DNA of 64,000 nucleotides from Yoonia litorea. GTDB lineage: Bacteria > Pseudomonadota > Alphaproteobacteria > Rhodobacterales > Rhodobacteraceae. Shown here piece after piece: positions 8,347-18,954 of this stretch (position 1 is its first letter; each line of letters opens with the position of its first letter). A model generated the notes under the pieces. The model searched no databases, was not told the origin of the DNA, and saw nothing but the letters and a program-made list of their open reading frames with translations. A program made the translations under genes and the position numbers. Location: positions 558,001-622,000 of the forward strand of contig NZ_FOZM01000001.1 in NCBI RefSeq assembly GCF_900114675.1. Reading direction: 5' to 3'.

Positions 8347-8586
8347 ATGCAGACCAACAACAAAATTCTCGACGACCTGAGCCAGCTGATGACCAACGCG
8401 ATGGGCGTCGCACAGGGCGCGAAAGACGAAGCGCAGACCGCTATGAAGTCGATGATCGACCGTTGGTTGGCCGAGAATGACTTTGTGACCCGCGAGGAAT
8501 TCGACGCCGTGCGCGCAATGGCGCAAAAGGCGCGGGAAGAAAACGAAGCGTTGAAAGCCCGGATCGAGGCGCTGGAAGCGAAGTAA
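8347..8586 (+). CDS. ubiK: UbiK-type ubiquinone biosynthesis accessory factor (BMFP domain)
   Basis: A 79-residue coiled-coil protein of the BMFP/DUF526 family. UbiK in E. coli is an accessory factor that, with UbiJ, organises the soluble ubiquinone-synthesis complex. The N-terminal half carries the amphipathic helix (ILDDLSQLMTNAMGVAQGAK), and the C-terminal half is a heptad-rich helix beginning FVTREEFDAVR. It is monocistronic, divergent from lgt, and followed by a hairpin at 8631-8650. Ubiquinone involvement is from the family; no ubi gene is adjacent. Confidence 0.88.
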   Translation: MQTNNKILDDLSQLMTNAMGVAQGAKDEAQTAMKSMIDRWLAENDFVTREEFDAVRAMAQKAREENEALKARIEALEAK

Positions 8587-8630
8587 GGCCGCGGACACCT
8601 CATCTTCTCACCAGAGATGAAACACCGACC

Positions 8631-8650
8631 ACTGCGCCAAGCGGCGCAGT
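8631..8650 (+). terminator. Hairpin downstream of ubiK
   Basis: ACTGCGCC-AAGC-GGCGCAGT forms a perfect 8-bp stem with a 4-base loop, 45 bases after the ubiK stop. The following bases (TGGTTCTTGCCTTT) are T-rich but not a classical U-run. A transcription terminator is the simplest reading. Confidence 0.5.
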
Positions 8651-8696
8651 TGGTTCTTGCCTTTGCGTCAAACCGTTTATCTTAGGTAAAGATAAG

Positions 8697-9758
8697 TTGG
8701 TTTCGTGGGGCGGTGTATTGAAACACGAGGGGCAAATTCAGGAACAGGACTGGCGTGAGGCGGCGACCATTCATGGCGATGCTGCCAGGTTCATCTGGTA
8801 TATCGACACCGACACCTGTGAGATTGACGAAACGCTGCGCGAAATGACTGGCCTGAGCCATGCAGTTGGTCGCGTGTCCTCACAAGTATTTCTTGGCCAG
8901 ATCAGTGAAGGCGACCTGTCGTTTGTGACACTTGCCGTCAAAGAGACTGTCGAAACCGGTCAGCCCTACCGAGCTGAGTTCCGTTTCGTGAGGCCGGATG
9001 GCGAAGTGATCTGGCTTGCGGGCCACGGTGAATTGACGGAAACGGAAAACGGCGAACGTGTGATCGTGGGGATTAACTACGACATCACGCAACTGCGCAA
9101 GGAACAGGAACGCGCCAATCTCGTCTCTTACGAGATGAACCACCGCATCAAGAACATCTTTACCATCGTATCCAGCCTGTTTCGGGCCAGTGCCCGCAAG
9201 ACCGAGACGAAAGAGGAATTGGTTGATGCGTTTGAAAAGCGCCTGAATGCGTTGACCGCGTTGAATTCCGTCGTCATGGCAAACGGTAATATGGCGGCGT
9301 CGCTGACACGGGTTGTTGAAACCGTGCTTGCCCCATTCAACGAGGGGCGTATTCGCTACGCGATAGACGATCTGCAACTGAACAATACCACAGCGCAGAC
9401 GATTGCCCTTGTGCTGAACGAGCTTGCCACCAATGCGATCAAATACGGTGGGCTGTCCCCGCAAGGCGGTGGCGTGGACCTGCGCGTGACAACCACGGAT
9501 GAAACCTTCAGGCTCCAGTGGACCGAGGATGCCGGACGCAGGATTGAGCCGCCTGCAAAGGCAAATGGTTTTGGGATGTCAGTGCTGACCGGGATGACAG
9601 CTTCGACCTTTGCCGGAAAGCCCGAGATCGTCTGGCATGACACCGGTTTCGCGTTTTCGTGCACATGGCCCATTGCGAATGTCCGCGACGAGAGCACCAT
9701 CGCCGGATATTTCGCGGATGCGGCGATTGCAGACCAAGGCGCTGCCGCGCCGCGATAG
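8697..9758 (+). CDS. PAS-domain HWE-family sensor histidine kinase
   Basis: A soluble sensor kinase of about 353 residues. A PAS fold spans roughly residues 30-135 and ends in the PAC-like VGINYDITQLRKEQERA. Then comes a HWE/HisKA_2 kinase core with phospho-acceptor H149 (SYEMNHRIKN), the N-box LVLNELATNAIKYGG (239-253), the WTED motif matching the family's W-x-E, and a GFGMSVL G-box. It lacks the NCRFL cysteine motif of LOV photoreceptors, so it is probably not a blue-light sensor. The start is TTG at 8697 or TTG at 8718, as no ATG precedes the PAS domain. No partner response regulator is adjacent, so it is an orphan kinase. Confidence 0.88.
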   Translation: MVSWGGVLKHEGQIQEQDWREAATIHGDAARFIWYIDTDTCEIDETLREMTGLSHAVGRVSSQVFLGQISEGDLSFVTLAVKETVETGQPYRAEFRFVRPDGEVIWLAGHGELTETENGERVIVGINYDITQLRKEQERANLVSYEMNHRIKNIFTIVSSLFRASARKTETKEELVDAFEKRLNALTALNSVVMANGNMAASLTRVVETVLAPFNEGRIRYAIDDLQLNNTTAQTIALVLNELATNAIKYGGLSPQGGGVDLRVTTTDETFRLQWTEDAGRRIEPPAKANGFGMSVLTGMTASTFAGKPEIVWHDTGFAFSCTWPIANVRDESTIAGYFADAAIADQGAAAPR

Positions 9759-9797
9759 CCAGTTTGCCGCTGCGGCGCGATCGGGTGGCGCGCGGCG

Positions 9798-10829
9798 TTA
9801 TTGCTCGCTGAGATAGGCCACAAGGATATCCAACGCTGCCTGAAGATCGCTTTTTTCGATCATTTCTGTGACGGTGTGGATGTATCGTGTCCCGACAGTA
9901 ATGCCGACGGCACGCGCGCCTGCGGCCGCTTGTTGTGCGGCGGCACCGTCTTGCCCGCCAGCGGCAAGCATCGTGCGCTGGTAGGGAATGCCCTTCTTGA
10001 TCGCGAGGTCTTCGATTTCACGCACAAGCGCCTTGTCAGCAATGAAAGAGCTGTCGCGGACATGCAGCCCGAACCCTCCGCCCTGTTGGGTTGTGGCATC
10101 CTTTTCGGGGATGCCGGGTGTGTCACAGGACAAGGTCACATCAATACCCAGGCCAATGTCAGGTTTGGTCCGGTAGGCTGATGTGCGTGCACCGCGCAAA
10201 CCGACCTCTTCTTGAGTGGTGAAGGCAACATGGATCTCCGCACCACGGCCCTTGTCGCCAAGCGCGCGGATTGCCTCAATGCCAAGCCAGCAGGCGATGC
10301 GGTTATCGAGGGCCTTGGAGACAAACTTGTCTCCGATTTCGATGAAAGGCTCGTCCATCACAACGTAGTCGCCGACCTTCACTATATCGCGCGCCTTTTC
10401 GCCCATCCCCAGATCAACGAAGAACTCGCCCACTGCGGGAACCTTCTTGCGGTCTTCCGGCCCGGAGATATGGATGGGTTTACCGCCGGGATTCATCACA
10501 CCTTTGAAATCGCCGTCGTCGGTGCACACAAGGACACGGCGCGAAAACAGGTTGCGCGGATCAAAGCCACCGACCGGCTGCAGGTAGAGAAAGCCCTTCT
10601 TGTCGATGTGGCTGACCAGAAAACCGATTTCGTCCATGTGGCAGAGCAGCATGATCCGTGTCGGATCAGCGCCCTTTGCGTCGCGGCGACACAAAAGGGA
10701 GCCCATCGGGTCGGTCTCGACCGAATCGAAAAGGTCGGAAACCTCGTTTTCGATGAGCGCGCGGACACGCTCTTCATGGCCTGGAACCCCTGGCATTTCA
10801 CAAAGGCGCTTGAGTAGATCGATGTTCAT
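9798..10829 (-). CDS. M42 family metallopeptidase (FrvX/glutamyl aminopeptidase-like)
   Basis: A 343-residue cytoplasmic zinc aminopeptidase of family M42, which usually forms a dodecameric tetrahedral particle. Metal and catalytic motifs are visible: H64 in LLCHMDEIGF, the bridging Asp in SKALDNRIACW, the catalytic/ligand Glu pair in TTQEEVGLRGA, an Asp in GIDVTLS, and a C-terminal GTRYIHTVTEM histidine. The ATG at 10827-10829 is preceded by a CGGAG ribosome-binding sequence. Its promoter region contains the two TTATCCCCAA direct repeats. Substrate preference cannot be read from sequence. Confidence 0.92.
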   Translation of the reverse strand: MNIDLLKRLCEMPGVPGHEERVRALIENEVSDLFDSVETDPMGSLLCRRDAKGADPTRIMLLCHMDEIGFLVSHIDKKGFLYLQPVGGFDPRNLFSRRVLVCTDDGDFKGVMNPGGKPIHISGPEDRKKVPAVGEFFVDLGMGEKARDIVKVGDYVVMDEPFIEIGDKFVSKALDNRIACWLGIEAIRALGDKGRGAEIHVAFTTQEEVGLRGARTSAYRTKPDIGLGIDVTLSCDTPGIPEKDATTQQGGGFGLHVRDSSFIADKALVREIEDLAIKKGIPYQRTMLAAGGQDGAAAQQAAAGARAVGITVGTRYIHTVTEMIEKSDLQAALDILVAYLSEQ

Positions 10830-10884
10830 TTGAGGCTCCGTTTTCTCAATGTAGATTGGGCTGGAGTGACACCATATGCAATGG

Positions 10885-10930
10885 TTATCCCCAACAAATA
10901 GTAGACCGCACTACTTTATCCCCAAGAAAT
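10885..10930. repeat. Two 15-bp direct repeats, TTATCCCCAA(C/G)AAAT
   Basis: The copies lie at 10885-10899 and 10916-10930, differ by one base and are 31 bp apart start to start, about three helical turns. They sit in the 234-base divergent region between the M42 peptidase and YbjN genes. The TTATCCCCA core is one base from the DnaA box TTATCCACA, but a transcription-factor operator is equally possible. Confidence 0.55.
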
Positions 10931-11063
10931 TGCTTTACACATCGCCCCCCGACGGTCCACGATATTTGGTAGGGATATAAGGTAAAAATACCTCCCATTG
11001 AGCAGGCACCTAGCGCTTGGGCACTGCCATGCCCCTTGCGCCAAACAGAGTGAGGCCGAGCAT

Positions 11064-11567
11064 ATGGCATTATCCGAGCATTACCTCGAAGCGGACGATC
11101 TGCATCCGATTGATCTTGTGGAACACATCGCCGAACACCACGCTTGGGAGTTCGATCGCATCCACGATGATCAGATCGCGATGGCGGTCGAAGGGCAGTG
11201 GCGCACCTACTCAATCACGCTTGCGTGGTCGGCTTATGACGAAACGCTGCGCTTGATCTGCACCTATGACATGGAGCCACCGGCTGACCGTATGCCGGCC
11301 CTTTACGAAACGCTGAACACGATCAACGACAGATGCTGGGCTGGTGCCTTCACATGGTGGGAAGAGCAAAAGCTGATGGTCTATCGCTATGGGTTGATGC
11401 TCGCGGGTGATCAGGTGGCAGGTCCCGACCAGATCGACACGATGATCAATGCCGCGGTGGCCGCTTGTGAGCAATATTATCCTGCGATCCAATTGGTGAC
11501 ATGGGCCGACCGGACCGCACAAGAGGCGGTCGAGGTGGCAATCGGCGGGGCTTACGGCCGCGCTTGA
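11064..11567 (+). CDS. YbjN domain-containing protein
   Basis: A 167-residue soluble protein matching the YbjN/type III secretion chaperone-like fold family. E. coli YbjN is linked to stress tolerance and motility, but its mechanism is unknown. The N-terminal part has HPIDLVEHIAEHHAWEFDRI, and the central WAGAFTWWEEQKLMVYRYGL segment is typical of alphaproteobacterial members. I chose ATG 11064 (preceded by GAGGCCGAG) rather than the upstream in-frame start at 10998. It is followed by proC after 79 bases and may be co-transcribed with it, an arrangement I recall as common in Rhodobacteraceae. Confidence 0.85.
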   Translation: MALSEHYLEADDLHPIDLVEHIAEHHAWEFDRIHDDQIAMAVEGQWRTYSITLAWSAYDETLRLICTYDMEPPADRMPALYETLNTINDRCWAGAFTWWEEQKLMVYRYGLMLAGDQVAGPDQIDTMINAAVAACEQYYPAIQLVTWADRTAQEAVEVAIGGAYGRA

Positions 11568-11646
11568 CACTTAAGAGTGTAAGGTGGGTTTTCACCCGCC
11601 GTGCACTGGCGTAACCTCTGCTTGGGTAGGTAAGAGGTTGCTTTCC

Positions 11647-12462
11647 ATGAATATGAATGATGTCGCCGCACGCGGTCTGGTGATGCTGGGCTGCGGCAAG
11701 ATGGGGTCGGCGATGCTGAGCGGCTGGTTGCGGTCCGGCCTGCCACCCAGCTCCGTATATGTCATTGATCCCTATCCCTCTGATTGGCTGAAAACGCAGG
11801 GCGTGCATATTGGCGCTGATCTGCCTGAGCACCCCGCAGTGGCTGTGATCGCCGTCAAGCCGCAGATGATGGCAGAGGCACTGCCGGATGTAGATGCGCT
11901 GGGCGACGGAGAAACGCTGGTCATTTCTGTGGCTGCAGGAACACCGATTGCGACGTTTGAAAACGTCTTGGGGTCTAAAACGCCGATCGTGCGGGCGATG
12001 CCGAACACGCCAGCCGCGATCGGTCGCGGGATCACCGCGCTTGTCGGCAATGGCAATGTCTCAGCCGGTGCGATGGACATGGCAGAGGCATTGCTTTTGT
12101 CGATCGGGCAATGTGTGCGTCTGGAAAGCGAAGACCAGATGGACGCGGTGACTGCCGTTTCAGGATCCGGCCCGGCTTACGTTTTTCATCTGATCGAGAC
12201 ATTGGCCGCAGCAGGTGAAGCAGAAGGTCTGCCGCCCGCACTCGCCATGGATCTGGCAAAGGCGACCGTGGGCGGCGCAGGTGAACTGGCCGAGACTGCG
12301 GACGATGATCCAACACAGTTGCGCATCAACGTCACATCACCCAACGGCACGACACAGGCGGCGCTGGACGTCCTCATGGACACCGAAACGGGGTTTCCGC
12401 GTTTGTTGCAACGCGCCGTCGCGGCCGCTGCTGCCCGCTCAAGGGAGTTGGCCAATGGCTGA
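11647..12462 (+). CDS. proC: Pyrroline-5-carboxylate reductase
   Basis: A 271-residue enzyme that reduces pyrroline-5-carboxylate to proline with NAD(P)H, the last step of proline synthesis. The N-terminal Rossmann motif GCGKMG lies at about 15-20. The C-terminal P5CR signature reads [14 protein letters not shown] with upstream [19 protein letters not shown]. Start ATG 11647 is chosen over 11584 because it places the Rossmann motif at the usual distance. The stop overlaps the start of the tRNA-binding protein gene by 8 bases. Confidence 0.95.
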   Translation: MNMNDVAARGLVMLGCGKMGSAMLSGWLRSGLPPSSVYVIDPYPSDWLKTQGVHIGADLPEHPAVAVIAVKPQMMAEALPDVDALGDGETLVISVAAGTPIATFENVLGSKTPIVRAMPNTPAAIGRGITALVGNGNVSAGAMDMAEALLLSIGQCVRLESEDQMDAVTAVSGSGPAYVFHLIETLAAAGEAEGLPPALAMDLAKATVGGAGELAETADDDPTQLRINVTSPNGTTQAALDVLMDTETGFPRLLQRAVAAAAARSRELANG

Positions 12463-12793
12463 GATTTCAATCGATGATTTCCTGAAGGTCGATATCCGCG
12501 TCGGCACTGTGCTGCGCGCAGAACCTTATCCAGAGGCCCGCAAACCGGCCATCAAACTCTGGATCGATTTTGGTGAAGAAATCGGGGAGCGAAAGACATC
12601 CGCCCAGATCACCGTGCACTATGCGCCCGAGGCGCTTGTTGGCCGTCAGGTCATGGCAGTGGTGAACTTCCCGCCGCGCCAGATCGGAAAGTTCATGTCT
12701 GAGGTCCTTGTCTTAGGCTTTTCAGATGCTGACGGCGCCATTGTTTTGGCATCACCGGACCACGCGGTTCCCAACGGAGGACGTATGCATTGA
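12455..12793 (+). CDS. CsaA-like tRNA-binding OB-fold protein
   Basis: A 112-residue single-domain protein with the tRNA-binding OB fold of CsaA and of the C-terminus of MetRS/Arc1p. The conserved core is visible as [20 protein letters not shown] (residues 8-27), then [11 protein letters not shown], and [20 protein letters not shown]. Family members bind tRNA and have been assigned chaperone-like roles in protein export. Which applies here is unknown. It starts inside the end of proC (8-base overlap), and its TGA overlaps the TTG start of the next gene, so the three are tightly coupled. Confidence 0.9.
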   Translation: MAEISIDDFLKVDIRVGTVLRAEPYPEARKPAIKLWIDFGEEIGERKTSAQITVHYAPEALVGRQVMAVVNFPPRQIGKFMSEVLVLGFSDADGAIVLASPDHAVPNGGRMH

Positions 12794-13737
12794 AAAAGCT
12801 GTTGATCACGCGCCTGCTGCCAGAGGCAAATCTCGCGGCGGCCAGAGCCCGCTTTGACGTTACCGTGCGCGACAGGGCGGATGGTCTGACCACTGCCGAA
12901 GCAGCGGAGGCGTTGCAGACCTATGATGCCATCCTGCCGACTTTGGGCGACCAGTTCTCGGAAGAGGCCTTCGTGGGTGATCTGCGCTGTGGTGTGCTGG
13001 CCAACTTCGGCGTCGGGTACAACCACATTGATACAAAAGCAGCCGCGCGTTGCGGTGTCCTTGTCTCGAACACGCCCGATGTCGTGACGGATGCAACGGC
13101 GGATATTGGTTTGACGCTCATTCTTGCGACTTGCAGGCGCGCCGGTGAGGGCGAACGCCTTGTCCGTGCCGACCGGTGGACCGGGTGGGGGCCGACGCAG
13201 ATGCTTGGAACACATGTCACCGGCAAGACCGTTGGCATCGTCGGAATGGGCCGGATCGGGCAGGCAGTGGCGCGGCGCTGCCATTACGGCTTTGAAATGC
13301 CTGTTCTCTATTACAATCGTTCGCCCAAATCGGTCGACTTCCCGGCTGAACAGATAGACGACCTGCATGAGTTGATGGGGGCCGCAGATATTATTGTGGT
13401 CACCGTTCCAGGTGGTGGTGCCAACACCCATCTGATTGACGCAGCCGCATTGGCAGCGATGAAGCCGACGGGGATATTCGTCAATATCGCGCGCGGTGAT
13501 GTGGTGGATGAACCTGCCTTGATCCTTGCCTTGCAGACAGGTGTCATTGCCGGTGCCGGTCTGGATGTGTTCGAACATGAGCCCCATGTGCCAGATGATT
13601 TTCGTGCGCTTGAAAACGTTGTTCTGCTGCCTCACCTTGGAACAGCGGCGCTCGAAGTGCGCGAGGCAATGGGCCAAATGGCCATCGACAACATCATCGC
13701 ATGGGACGAAGGGCGGCCGCTGCCGCAGGGCGTATGA
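12790..13737 (+). CDS. D-2-hydroxyacid dehydrogenase (glyoxylate/hydroxypyruvate reductase type)
   Basis: A 315-residue NAD(P)-dependent D-isomer 2-hydroxyacid dehydrogenase. The nucleotide-binding motif is [15 protein letters not shown] (around 152-166). The catalytic triad is visible: Arg in [10 protein letters not shown], Glu in DVFEHEP, and His in [10 protein letters not shown]. Likely substrates are glyoxylate, hydroxypyruvate or glycerate, as in GhrB-like enzymes, but sequence does not settle this. The start is TTG at 12790, overlapping the upstream stop as TTGA and giving the expected [12 protein letters not shown] beginning. Confidence 0.9.
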   Translation: MKKLLITRLLPEANLAAARARFDVTVRDRADGLTTAEAAEALQTYDAILPTLGDQFSEEAFVGDLRCGVLANFGVGYNHIDTKAAARCGVLVSNTPDVVTDATADIGLTLILATCRRAGEGERLVRADRWTGWGPTQMLGTHVTGKTVGIVGMGRIGQAVARRCHYGFEMPVLYYNRSPKSVDFPAEQIDDLHELMGAADIIVVTVPGGGANTHLIDAAALAAMKPTGIFVNIARGDVVDEPALILALQTGVIAGAGLDVFEHEPHVPDDFRALENVVLLPHLGTAALEVREAMGQMAIDNIIAWDEGRPLPQGV

Positions 13738-13832
13738 CACACTGACGCAGCGCGACCTCTGGTGGTGAAAGCGCGCTCGTATTATATCCGGCGATGACAG
13801 GGCCCTCGCGTGCCGATCATTTGGATAAGACG

Positions 13833-14312
13833 ATGCAACTGAAAACTTTTCTGGCCTCACTTTCTTTGGTTTTTGCGGCAAGCACGAGCGCTGCCCACGA
13901 CTACGTAATTGGCGATTTGACCATCGCGCACCCTTACGTCTTTGAAACGACCGCAACCGCCCGCGCTGGCGGCGGCTATCTGGCCATCACCAATACGGGC
14001 GAGAGCGAAGATCGCCTGGTTGCTGTGGAAGCCGATTTTCCGCGTGTGATGCTGCATACGACGGAAACGGATGATGGCGTGGCAAGGATGGTACACCTTG
14101 AGGATGGCATCACGATTGGCGCAGGCGAGACTGTCACGCTGATGCCCGGTGAGATGCATGTGATGTTTATGGGGTTATCGGCGCCGTTCGTGCTGGATAG
14201 CGAAGTACCTGCCGTACTGGTTTTTGAAAATGCCGGCCGTGTCGATGTGACTTTCAAGGTTGAGGCGCGCGATGGTGGGCAGATGCACGATCACCATCAC
14301 GCCGACGACTGA
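13833..14312 (+). CDS. Periplasmic copper chaperone PCu(A)C
   Basis: A 159-residue secreted protein with a signal peptide (MQLKTFLASLSLVFAASTSA, cleaved before AHDY). It has the PCu(A)C copper-binding arrangement M73-x-H75 ... M86 ... H109-x-M111. The family delivers Cu(I) to the CuA/CuB centres of cytochrome oxidases. A His-rich tail (HDHHHADD) may add metal binding. I prefer ATG 13833 over the in-frame 13794 because it starts the signal peptide directly. It is usually paired with SenC/Sco, which is not present here. Confidence 0.93.
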   Translation: MQLKTFLASLSLVFAASTSAAHDYVIGDLTIAHPYVFETTATARAGGGYLAITNTGESEDRLVAVEADFPRVMLHTTETDDGVARMVHLEDGITIGAGETVTLMPGEMHVMFMGLSAPFVLDSEVPAVLVFENAGRVDVTFKVEARDGGQMHDHHHADD

Positions 14313-14342
14313 TCCTCTTGAACTAAGCGCGCGTTCAGAGGA
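14313..14342. terminator. Hairpin between convergent genes
   Basis: TCCTCTTGAAC (14313-14323) pairs with GTTCAGAGGA (14333-14342), with one bulged base, around a 9-base loop. It begins directly after the copper chaperone stop and ends 14 bases before the stop of the convergent hypothetical gene. It may act as a bidirectional terminator, although no U-run follows on either side. Confidence 0.5.
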
Positions 14343-14356
14343 CGAAGGCCCTCGGC

Positions 14357-16423
<2,067 letters not shown>

Positions 16424-16424
<1 letters not shown>

Positions 16425-16708
16425 TGGCTGAGACAAGAGAAACGATGATCAAACGACTGCGGATGCGGTCAATGCGGCGCGGCATCAAGGAGATGGATCT
16501 GATCCTTTCTGCCTATGCCGACACCCATCTTGACGATTTCTCTGACAATGCACTTGCGCTCTATGATCGCCTGCTGAACGAAAACGATCACGATCTTTAT
16601 GGTTGGATTGGCGGGCAATTTGCTGTGCCTGAAGAATATCTGGACATGATCACGCATATTGCTGCCGGTGCCCATGGCGTAAGCAAACCCCAGACGTCAG
16701 CAGATTAA
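16424..16708 (+). CDS. sdhE: Succinate dehydrogenase flavinylation factor SdhE
   Basis: A 94-residue protein of the SdhE/SDH5 (DUF339) family, which promotes covalent FAD attachment to SdhA and to fumarate reductase. The essential RGxxE motif is present as R19-G20-I21-K22-E23, followed by DLILSAYAD and the YGWIGG-type segment near residue 64. Length and layout match bacterial SdhE. It is translationally coupled to the upstream HTH gene. Confidence 0.93.
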
Positions 16709-16764
16709 GCGGCGGCTTAACCAATTCTTCGCGCTTTGGGTCTAGTTCTGCGTTCCATGCAGAA

Positions 16765-17298
16765 ATGGACACTCACATGACGATGCAGCGAAACGTCCCC
16801 ATGGCGCAAACCGACAGTGCTGATGCCGCGCGCAGTGCGGCCTTCATGGACAGCTATCTTGACGCGCTCAATCTTGTCGAAAGGCTGCACCGGCTTTTGC
16901 TTGATGTGATCAAGGATGAATTTGAAAGGCTGGGATTGCTGGAACTCAATCCTGTCCAGGCGCTGTTGTTGTTTAACGTCGGGGACAATGAGGTCACGGC
17001 AGGCGAGTTGAAATCGCGTGGTTACTATCAAGGGTCAAATGTCTCTTACAACCTCAAGAAACTGGTTGAAGCAGGGTACATGCATCACGAACGCAGCATG
17101 GTTGATCGTAGATCTGTCAGGGTGCGGCTGACTGAAAAAGGGCGCGGGGTCCACATGGTCGTCTCGCGCTTGTTCCGCAAACATGCGGAAGGTCTGATCG
17201 CGCGGGACATTCTTGATCTTGATGGTGTTGAGGAAATTGCGACGGCTTTACGGCGTGTCGAACGGTATTGGACGGAACAAATTCGCTACATCTACTAA
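16765..17298 (+). CDS. MarR-like winged-helix regulator (LdtR-like)
   Basis: A 177-residue protein with a winged-helix core at about 60-140 (LNPVQALLLFNVGDNEVTAGELKSRGYYQGSNVSYNLKKL) and flanking dimerisation helices. The wing carries ERSMVDRRSVRVRLTEKG, the MarR-type D-R signature. Its overall pattern resembles LdtR of Rhizobiales, a MarR protein controlling an L,D-transpeptidase gene, but I cannot verify orthology. The start is uncertain among ATG 16765, 16777 and 16801. It is monocistronic. Confidence 0.85.
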   Translation: MDTHMTMQRNVPMAQTDSADAARSAAFMDSYLDALNLVERLHRLLLDVIKDEFERLGLLELNPVQALLLFNVGDNEVTAGELKSRGYYQGSNVSYNLKKLVEAGYMHHERSMVDRRSVRVRLTEKGRGVHMVVSRLFRKHAEGLIARDILDLDGVEEIATALRRVERYWTEQIRYIY

Positions 17299-17388
17299 AG
17301 CGCTTTAAATGGCCTTCTTTTTGACGATATTTGGGTGTTTCCTATAGGAGAGTTTGGTTGTGTGAGTAACGATTGGTAACGGTTTCAG

Positions 17389-17417
17389 GCGGGTCGGTAT
17401 GCTGGATATCGACCCGC
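17389..17417. terminator. Inverted repeat GCGGGTCG/CGACCCGC
   Basis: An 8-bp perfect stem with a 13-base loop in the 214-base gap between the convergent MarR-like and DUF1194 genes. It lies about 95 bases beyond the DUF1194 stop. There is no U-run, so terminator function is only suggested by position. Confidence 0.35.
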
Positions 17418-17512
17418 TCTTCAATCAGTTGCCACTGGCCCATGACATTTGCGAAATAGGCCAATTTACGTCGCGAAGTGCCTTCACCCAAATTGCAATC
17501 GGTTCAGATGTG

Positions 17513-18244
17513 TCATTCAAGGACGTCGCGAGGCTTGTCCGTAATTAGCTGTCCGATCGCCAGACTCGAAAGCTCTCTGAGCAATTTGCGCTCCATTGCC
17601 GCGGCATAATCCTCGTACCCAAGCGCAACTTCCACAAAGGCTCCGGGCCCGCGAATGACATTGACGCGGTAGTAGGACGAGAGTTGTTTGATATCGCTAA
17701 ATCGCTCGTCGTCACCGCGAAGATCACCCGCACCAATCACCAGCCCGTTTACTGTGACGCCAGAGGGGCGCTGGTCCTCAGTGATGTTCTGCGGCAAGGG
17801 TCCAGTGTTCGTTTCGCCGTCGCCGGACAAATCCAGCGTGCGCTTCCAGCAGTCGCTTTGAGTGGAAAGATAAGCGAACCCTTGAAGAATGGCTGAACCG
17901 ATGGCGGTCGTTGGTGCCGCCGGCGTGCGGTCATGGTTGGCGAGGGTGGACGTCACTGAGGCAAGATCGGCAGGCGTGCGGATCGCCGTCCAAGGCACGA
18001 TCTCGGTCTGATTGACCGGGCCGCTCCATTCAAAGACATGGATTCGGATCGGTGCGCCGGGTTGCAGAAAGAAAATCTCCTGAACCGCATCGGCATTCAG
18101 CGCGGCGGCGACGCCATCCAGCTGCAGCCTGTATTCAGCCGCGTCGACTGAACGCGATACATCGAGACCAAGTGATAAAGCCTGACGGCACACTGCCTGC
18201 GCCATTCCGGGAAGCAGCAACAACGTCACGAGCAGCCGGATCAC
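17513..18244 (-). CDS. DUF1194 secreted VWA-like protein (copy 1)
   Basis: A 243-residue protein with a signal peptide (MIRLLVTLLLLPGMAQA) and a VWA-like fold of the DUF1194 family. A MIDAS-like D-x-S-x-S occurs in GLDVSRSVDAAEY (26-38), followed by TAIGSAILQGFAYL and the DLSGDGETNTG loop. The C-terminus carries VIRGPGAFVEVALGYEDYAAAMERKL, nearly matched in the neighbouring copy. The start overlaps the stop of that upstream copy by 4 bases (ATGA). The pair is a tandem duplication that has diverged substantially. Function of the family is unknown; a periplasmic or surface metal-dependent binding role is inferred from the fold. Confidence 0.88.
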   Translation of the reverse strand: MIRLLVTLLLLPGMAQAVCRQALSLGLDVSRSVDAAEYRLQLDGVAAALNADAVQEIFFLQPGAPIRIHVFEWSGPVNQTEIVPWTAIRTPADLASVTSTLANHDRTPAAPTTAIGSAILQGFAYLSTQSDCWKRTLDLSGDGETNTGPLPQNITEDQRPSGVTVNGLVIGAGDLRGDDERFSDIKQLSSYYRVNVIRGPGAFVEVALGYEDYAAAMERKLLRELSSLAIGQLITDKPRDVLE

Positions 18245-18954
18245 CCGCGATCCGCCGTTATTTGGTCGGCACGCCCCAAAACCTGAGACGTCAGCTCGCG
18301 GACCAGTTTACGGCGCATCGCCGCCTCAAAATCGGAGAACCCCATCGCAGTTTCAACAAAGGACCCGGGGCCCCGGATCACGCTGTCAGTGAAATACTGC
18401 GTGGTATTGCCGTCCTCTGTTTCAACAGCCAAAGCATTCACGATGACGCTGTCGAATGCCATCGTGGCATAGGCCGTCTGTGGGCTGAACCCCTGATTAT
18501 TGGCGCCATCCCCAACGATATCAATGGTTTGGAAGATGCAGTCTGGTGCCTCCTCCATTCGCTGCGCCGCATAGGCCAGCGCGAAACCCAAGGCGGTCTG
18601 TTGGGCGACCGCTCCGCGCGTGGATCGCTCGATCTCTGCGGCCACCGCGTCGAGCGTTGCAAGGTCGGTGATCAGCGTCCATGCGCTGAGGTCACGCTGC
18701 TGGTCGCGGTCGCTCCATTCGTAAACCAGCAACGCCACAGGATCAGGCGAGACGAGGAAGGCTTGCCTGACTTCATCGGCGCGCAGGGCATTTGCGAGGC
18801 CTTGACGTTGCAAGCGATCCTCATCGGCGTCGACCGATACCGACGTATCCAGTCCGATGGCAAGCGCGAGCCGGCATGCCTCAGCCGGTTGCGCGAATGC
18901 AGCCAATAGGGCCGCCAGTCTTACCAATGGCCTGTGTTCTCCATACTTGCCCAA
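18241..18954 (-). CDS. DUF1194 secreted VWA-like protein (copy 2)
   Basis: Up to 237 residues, the paralogue of the adjacent gene. It has a hydrophobic leader, the MIDAS-like GLDTSVSVDADED, the loop DIVGDGANNQG, and the shared C-terminal block VIRGPGSFVETAMGFSDFEAAMRRKL. No ATG is available near the 5' end. A TTG at 18952-18954 overlaps the end of gloA. A second TTG at 18925-18927 has a GGAG sequence about ten bases upstream and would give a compact 17-residue leader, so it may be the true start. Two cysteines next to the leader (EACRLAL) and before FQTID suggest a disulfide. Confidence 0.85.
   Translation of the reverse strand: MGKYGEHRPLVRLAALLAAFAQPAEACRLALAIGLDTSVSVDADEDRLQRQGLANALRADEVRQAFLVSPDPVALLVYEWSDRDQQRDLSAWTLITDLATLDAVAAEIERSTRGAVAQQTALGFALAYAAQRMEEAPDCIFQTIDIVGDGANNQGFSPQTAYATMAFDSVIVNALAVETEDGNTTQYFTDSVIRGPGSFVETAMGFSDFEAAMRRKLVRELTSQVLGRADQITADRG

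Noticed and set aside
10885..10930. Replication origin with DnaA boxes
   Set aside because: Only two imperfect sites and no dnaA, dnaN, parAB or AT-rich unwinding element nearby.
12646..13956. 436-codon reading frame on the minus strand
   Set aside because: Antisense to the 2-hydroxyacid dehydrogenase and copper chaperone genes.
17399..17548. 49-codon frame (MLDIDPLF...) on the plus strand
   Set aside because: No ribosome-binding site, overlaps the end of a DUF1194 gene and lies in the hairpin region; no family seen.
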